This document shows positions 1-5,100 of a DNA stretch of 5,722 bases, in pieces. A program made the position numbers and the translations under genes. The stretch covers positions 1-5,722 of the forward strand of contig JAKSOY010000261.1 in assembly GCA_024405255.1 (NCBI GenBank), given 5' to 3'. The first letter of the stretch is position 1; each line of letters begins with the position of its first letter. The notes beneath the pieces are model-generated. The model was not told where the DNA came from and did not search any database. It worked only from the letters and a program-made list of their open reading frames with translations. Origin of the DNA: Kiritimatiellia bacterium. Its GTDB lineage: Bacteria > Verrucomicrobiota > Kiritimatiellia > RFP12 > UBA1067.

Positions 1-302
1 GGACGGGCGTACGGTTGCCCCCGAAGCCGCGCGAGCCTCCACCCACACGGACACCTCGGCCCCGATCGCGGGCTGTGGGAGGAACAAGCCCGCTCACTGA
101 CCGACTACAACTGGAGTTTACCCATTTTCACCCAAACTGATGGCGTCGCGATACGGAATGAAGGCCTTCCTATCCAGCGGTACTTCTATGATGTGAGCCG
201 CATCAACCCCCTCTGCCATCAATCGCTCGCGAAACAATGTCCCAAGCAAAAAGCTTTTTTCTGGTGAGAAATCAAGGCCACGAACGGCTATTTTGAAATC
301 GA
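1..302. other. Left-edge region without a convincing gene, low GC in 121-300
   Basis: The 302 bases after the phosphoesterase stop hold no confident gene. Bases 1-117 are GC-rich and open in several frames on both strands; a minus-strand frame from TTG 87-85 to the edge reads FLPQPAIGAEVSVWVEARA, which is protein-like but has no Shine-Dalgarno. On the plus strand one frame is open from the edge to TGA 265-267, ending CPKQKAFFW. Bases 121-300 are clearly lower in GC (88 of 180). An imperfect 18-bp palindrome centred on AAGCTT lies at 245-262. No promoter, tRNA or clear terminator is seen. Confidence 0.5.
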
Positions 303-342
303 CTAACCCTGCCGAGCTACCGCCACGCCTTGGGCATAGCAC
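118..342 (-). CDS. Small hypothetical ORF or 3' remnant of a gene, overlapping the phosphoesterase end
   Basis: A minus-strand frame ends at TAA 118-120. Its first possible start is a GTG at 342-340 inside the phosphoesterase gene, in another frame, with no good Shine-Dalgarno. The first 15 or so residues are just the shadow of that gene. From about 303 downwards the product looks like real protein: FSPEKSFLLGTLFRERLMAE is a plausible helix, followed by a strand HIIEVPLD and then FIPYRDAI. I do not recognise a family. GC here is about 49% and third-position GC about 50%, unlike the two neighbouring genes, so it may be foreign or decayed. It could be a short gene translated from an internal TTG or ATG, the C-terminal fragment of a lost gene, or a chance frame. 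A competing plus-strand frame is open through the same bases up to 267. Confidence 0.3.
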   Translation of the reverse strand: MLCPRRGGSSAGLVDFKIAVRGLDFSPEKSFLLGTLFRERLMAEGVDAAHIIEVPLDRKAFIPYRDAISLGENG

Positions 343-1139
343 TCGACTTCATAGGCACACCCGCTCTCGACCTGCGATGCGAGCGTGTAGTAGTTGATGC
401 CGTTGCAGCTGCACCGCGAGTTCAAATGGCTATGTCCGCAGAACACGCCTGTCACCTTGTGCGACGCCTCCAACAACGCACGTACCGCCGCCGCGTTCTT
501 CACCGCATGGCCGGTATCGACGGGATCCAACGGCGCGTGGCAGAACACCACCACCGGCCCCTCCGCCGCCTCCAGCACGGACTTCAACCACGCCCGTTCC
601 GCCGGCGGAATGAACAGCGTCGCCCAATTTATTCCGCCGTTGATCAAATGGTCGGCATCGGAATCGCTCGCGTAGTCGCAGTCGAGTACAATAAACGTCA
701 CCCCGCCGCGCTCGAACGAATAATAGGCAGTTGCCGTGCTGAAGCCGGTATTGGTGATGTGCGAAAGGAACTGCGTCTTGTTGATGCAGTCGACGTCGTG
801 GTTGCCGAGCACGTGGTAATGTCCACCCGAAAACGAGGCGAAGACAGATTCGATTTCATCCAGTTTCGACAGCGTCGCCTGCGCGCCACCCGAATTGTCC
901 TTGAAGTCGCCCAGCTCGACCACGAAATCGACCTGGTGCCGTTCGCAGGCGGCAATCACGTTCTGCAACCGAGCCTTCACCCCCCGATAGTCCCGATTCT
1001 CCGAAGCCGCGATGTCCGCATAATGGCAATCCGTGACCACTCCGAAACGCGCCAACGGACGCGGGACTTCGCCTCGGGCCATCATCGCCGCGAAAGCGCC
1101 GGTTCCCCAAAGAAATGTCCGACGAGATACCAGATCCAT
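303..1139 (-). CDS. Tat-exported calcineurin-like metallophosphoesterase
   Basis: A 278-residue phosphoesterase of the calcineurin-like (metallophos) superfamily, which hydrolyses phosphomono- or diesters with a two-metal centre. The N-terminus is a twin-arginine signal: SRRTFL at residues 5-10, then a short hydrophobic stretch to about residue 20, so the folded enzyme should be exported. The metal-ligand motifs appear in the canonical order: D37-C-H39, G77-D78 (GDFKD), G112-N-H-D115, H201 (FCHAPL), and G235-H-S-H238. The end, AYEVECYAQGVAVARQG, fits the usual last strands of the family, so the gene looks complete. It has ten cysteines, unusually many, three of them next to metal-ligand motifs. 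The start is set by a perfect AGGAG 8 bases upstream, 11 bases after the giant surface-protein gene, with which it is probably co-transcribed. The substrate cannot be told from the sequence; nucleotide, phosphate-ester or phospholipid headgroup hydrolysis are all possible. Confidence 0.95.
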   Translation of the reverse strand: MDLVSRRTFLWGTGAFAAMMARGEVPRPLARFGVVTDCHYADIAASENRDYRGVKARLQNVIAACERHQVDFVVELGDFKDNSGGAQATLSKLDEIESVFASFSGGHYHVLGNHDVDCINKTQFLSHITNTGFSTATAYYSFERGGVTFIVLDCDYASDSDADHLINGGINWATLFIPPAERAWLKSVLEAAEGPVVVFCHAPLDPVDTGHAVKNAAAVRALLEASHKVTGVFCGHSHLNSRCSCNGINYYTLASQVESGCAYEVECYAQGVAVARQG

Positions 1140-1147
1140 TTCAAATT

Positions 1148-1152
1148 CTCCT
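1148..1152 (-). promoter_or_regulatory. Shine-Dalgarno AGGAG of the phosphoesterase gene, overlapping the upstream stop
   Basis: Reading the minus strand, the junction is TAGGAGAATTTGAAATG: the TAG stop of the giant gene shares its last two bases with a perfect AGGAG, followed by an 8-base spacer and the ATG at 1139-1137. This fixes the phosphoesterase start and makes translational coupling between the two genes likely. Confidence 0.85.
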
Positions 1153-2197
1153 ATCTGAGGAAGATTGCCGTGCCGCCATTGCCGTGCACGTAGGCGACGA
1201 GACCCGTGGGCGGATTGCCGTCCGAAGTCTCGCTGTCACTATTGCCATAGGTCCAGGCGAAACGCACCCGACTTTCATTGCCGGGATCCAACGTGATGCG
1301 ATTGACGGTGATGCCGGTGGGCCAGCTGATGAGCGGCACCCGCATTTCATCCCTATAGCCATTGCGCGCCGCGATGAGCGCCGAATCGGCTCGAACCTCG
1401 ATGCGCAGCTTCGCTGCAACGTTGGCGCTTTCCGTGCCGCCGGCGAGCGGATCGGCGGAGGTTCCGCCCAGGAGCGGCGCGGAAAGCCAGCCGTTTGCGG
1501 GAATATCGAACGCCACATGCGATGCCACGGTGTACTCCTTGCCGTTCCAGCAACGGAGCAGTTTTCCGATATGGACCACCGGCGCCTCGCCGCCCATCTC
1601 CAACGTGCCGCCGCCCCAATAGCCATACTGGCCGATCTTGAATTCCTTGACATTCAATTCGCCGTCCACCCGGATCACACCATCACCGCCCAGGCGCAGG
1701 GTGGAAATCTGGTCCGTCGTCGGCCAGCGCGAACCCGCGCCGATTTCGACTCGGCCCGTGTAGCCCTTGTTCTCGGTATTGATCATGTCCAGCACCGTGG
1801 AGTTGATCGTCGCCCCGCCCCGCAGCACGAAGGTCTCGCCGCTGCCAATGCTTAGGGCCGTAGTAGGACTGCGCTTCGCGTGCGTCACGCCATCGAACAC
1901 CACGCGCGTGTTCCACGGCGTACCCGTGGTGTCGCCGGGGTAGTAGGTCGAGTACGGCTTGAGCGTGGCGGCGTTAGCCGCATTGTAGAACGTCACATCG
2001 GTGTCCTTCGCGTTGAAGAACATGTTGGTGACCTGAACGATCCCGTCCGGCATCGTAATCACGGCCGTACAGTTCGACACCACCGCGGTGGCGTTTGCCG
2101 TCGGATAGCCGACGCCATTGGCGCCGTTGCTGCAAGCCCAGTGCAGGGTGTTCGTCCAGTCGCCGTTCCAGTCGCCATTCACGTCCTGCCAGACGTA
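1151..2197 (-). other. C-terminal beta-helix-like passenger region, residues 1176-1523
   Basis: The region opens with YVWQDVNGDWNGDW and LHW (1176-1195), a pattern seen at the start of beta-strand/passenger regions in large Verrucomicrobiota-type proteins. It continues with short alternating strands and Gly turns, such as TFVLRGGATI (1297-1306), LRLGGDGVIRVDG (1342-1354) and GGGTLEMGG (1370-1378). The last residues are VAYVHGNGGTAIFLR, a beta strand right at the stop. No PEP-CTERM, LPXTG, beta-barrel or helical anchor follows. The right-handed beta-helix assignment is inference from the strand-turn periodicity. Confidence 0.55.
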
Positions 2198-5100
2198 GGT
2201 GGCCGTGTCCTTCACTTCCACTCGAGAAATCTGGGACGCATCGCGCCACCCAATGAACCCGCCATCGGCCAGCGCGCAGACATTGGAAACCGCAAACCGG
2301 AAATTCACCGTCCGGTTCCAGTCCGCAATCTCCACCACCGCCGAGTATTCGCGGTCGACGAGTCCGTCGTCCGCCGTCACCCCCGCGAATGCCACCACGT
2401 TGGTGACCGAATCGCCTTCCATCCAATACTCGAAGAACGGATAGGTGGTGCCGATTCCCAGGCAATCAATGGACCCGCTCAGCGCGTAGCGATTGCCCGC
2501 CGACGACATCGTGATCGTGCGCACGACTTCGCTCTTCAGGATGCCCGTGAAGCCCACACCGTTCGTGGGCACCGTGTAGGAATAGATGGCCGCGGCGCCA
2601 CCGCCCACGACCGGACCCGCTATGAACGCACCCTCGCCCGAAATGTTGCCATGGAAGCGTCCCCGCACCCGATCGTAAAGTCCGGCCACACCATCCTTCA
2701 CACAGGGCACGAAGTCGCGCACCCGCGTGCCATTGTGGTCAATGGCGCAGGAGTAGAGACGCGCCGCCGAAACGTTGTCCACGCTCGTGTTGCCGCAATT
2801 GCGGCAGAAAAGATACTGCGTGACATTGGTACAGGTACTGGCCACCGCGTATGTCGACGTGGCGGTCACCATGGTTTTTCCAACCTGGCCGGCGCTCACC
2901 CGCAGGGCACCCTGGTGAAGCGAGGACGTGAAGTGGATGTCGACATTGTTCGTCACCGCGAGACTTGTCGCCACGAACTGGCCATTGATCGCCGACTCGT
3001 ATTTGCCATCGGCCTGCATCACCGTGTAGCGGTCGTTGACGGTCCTGCCGTACGCGCCCAGCATGAACCACTTTGTGGTCGAATTCAGGCTGCGGAAGGA
3101 CAAATCATAGTCGTCGTCGTAGCCGCCGATCCATTCGGTGTCGATCCATTCCCGTCCCGTGGACTCAAGGTATTCGAGTTCGGCGACGCCTGGCAGCTCC
3201 GTGCCGTCGGCAATGAGATAGAAGCGATAGTGATACGCGCCGTCGATGATTCCGGACGGGAACGCATAATCCATCGACGTCGTGTCCGGTGTCACCGTTC
3301 CCGCCGCGATGCACCCTTCCCAGCTGGCAAGGTCCACGCCCCCGGCGGTTGCGCCATAGGCGAGCACCAGCCGGCAGGTTTCGCCCTGCACCGCCGGACC
3401 AAACTCCAGATGGCATCCATAGGTCTCTCCGTGCTGTCCAGTCAGCACTTCTCCCAGTGAGACCGTGCGATACGCGCCCTGCGTGGTGAACATGCCCGTA
3501 CCCACCTCATGCGCCACATCGGTTTCGGCGACAATCCGCCAACAGTAGGTCGTGTTCGCGGACAATCCGGACAGCGTGAACGAGTCGCTCTCGCCGGGCG
3601 TCATCGCCGCCTTGACCAGCACCGAGGAATCGAGCGCGTCCGGCGACGTGCCGTATTCGCAGTAGATGCGGGCGGAATTCGCCGCGCCCGCCGAGCCGAG
3701 CGAGAACGTGAAGTCGGCCGTCGTCGCATACACGCCTTTCACCACGGTCGTGCCGGTGGGAATCGCGCACATGAAAATGTCGGAACACGACACCACCGTG
3801 CCCGGGCGGCCATTCGACTCCGGCACCGCCGGACCCGCCACGAACGCGCCCGTGCCCGAAATGTTGGCATGGAAGTTGTCGTTGGCGAAGTCGTACATCC
3901 CCGCTTCGCCGTCTTTCAGCACCGGACGGAAATCGCGCACGGTCTCGCCATCATGGGTGATCGTGCAGTAGTAGATGCGTCCCGTCATCTTATGGTCCAC
4001 CGAAGTGCTGGAGCAGTTGCGGGCGAAGAGATACAGCGGCGACGTACAGGTCGGCGCTGCCGTGGCGGTGCTGCTGGCGAAAAGGAATTGCGGCGCCCCG
4101 TCCACCGAGCCCTTCATCGCCTGGAATCCCGGACTGTATTCCGTGTGCGTGACGAAATCCACACCCCGCTGCATGAAATAGGATCCGGACAAATAACCGT
4201 CATAGCCGCATTGCAGACTGCCACCGTATTTGCCCGTATTGATCCACGATTGCGCCACCGTGAACCGCTTGGCGGTGCTGCCCGTGTAGGCACCGCAGAC
4301 AAAGAAGTTGCCACCGCCCTCTTCGCGCCATTTGATGTCGTAGGCGTCGCCGAACGCCCCCACCCAGCCGGTGTTGATCCACTCGTTGCCCGTGGACTCG
4401 ATCCACCTCAATTCGGTGTCGAACGGATACGGCGTCCACGCCCGAAGGAACAGCCGCAACGCAAACACCTCCTCGCCCCAGCCCGGCACCTTCACCGCCA
4501 GCCGTTCGGTCTCGGGCAGCACCAGCGCCACCCGTTCGACGTGTTCCCACGATTCCGGCGTCTCGCCGCCCGGCACCGAACCCCAGGCTGCATAGAGGAC
4601 GTTGGTCACGTGGACGGAACGCGAAACCGCCGCCTCGAAGACGCCGCTGCCGCGTTCAAAGGCCACGGACACCGTGCGCGTACCGGCCACCACCGCGCCC
4701 GCCGCGGGAACGGCCGCCGCCACCGCCGCGCTCGCACAGGTCGTCGCGCCGGCGGCGATGTCCTCGACCACCGGACCCGCCACCAGCGCGCCCGCACCCG
4801 AGACGTTTCCGTGCAGACGGTTGTTCACCCGGTCCCACAGCATCGCTTTACCGTTCTTGACGCAGGGGACGAAGTCCAGCACGTCCACCCCGTTGTGCGT
4901 GGCGCGGAAGGAGTACAGGCGCACGACGCTTTTGTTGTCCACCTTGGTCGCCGTCTTCGTGACGTCCATCTCGGTATTACCGCAGTTGCGACAAAAGATG
5001 TAGATCGGCGCGGTCGTGTTGGCAACGGGGCTGGTCGCCTCGATGATCGAGGTCTTGCCCATGTCCTCGAACCCCGTCGAGCTCGCATAGACCGTCTGCT

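Noticed and set aside
303..342. Frameshift joining the phosphoesterase to the downstream small frame
   Set aside because: The phosphoesterase already ends with the last strands usual for its family (AYEVECYAQGVAVARQG), so no extra C-terminal piece is needed and no slippery sequence is seen.
330..1193. Plus-strand frame of 287 codons opposite the phosphoesterase
   Set aside because: The minus strand carries all metallophosphoesterase motifs in order plus a Tat signal and a perfect Shine-Dalgarno; the plus-strand product is Arg-rich and featureless.
1115..1855. Plus-strand open frame of 246 codons opposite the C-terminal region
   Set aside because: In-register antisense shadow that also runs across the gene junction on the other strand; no Shine-Dalgarno or domain supports it.
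1880..3460. Plus-strand open frame of 526 codons opposite the giant gene
   Set aside because: It uses exactly the same triplets as the minus-strand gene read in reverse. With G or C at most third positions of the real gene, antisense stops are rare, so long shadows are expected. Its product is rich in Arg and His with no domain.
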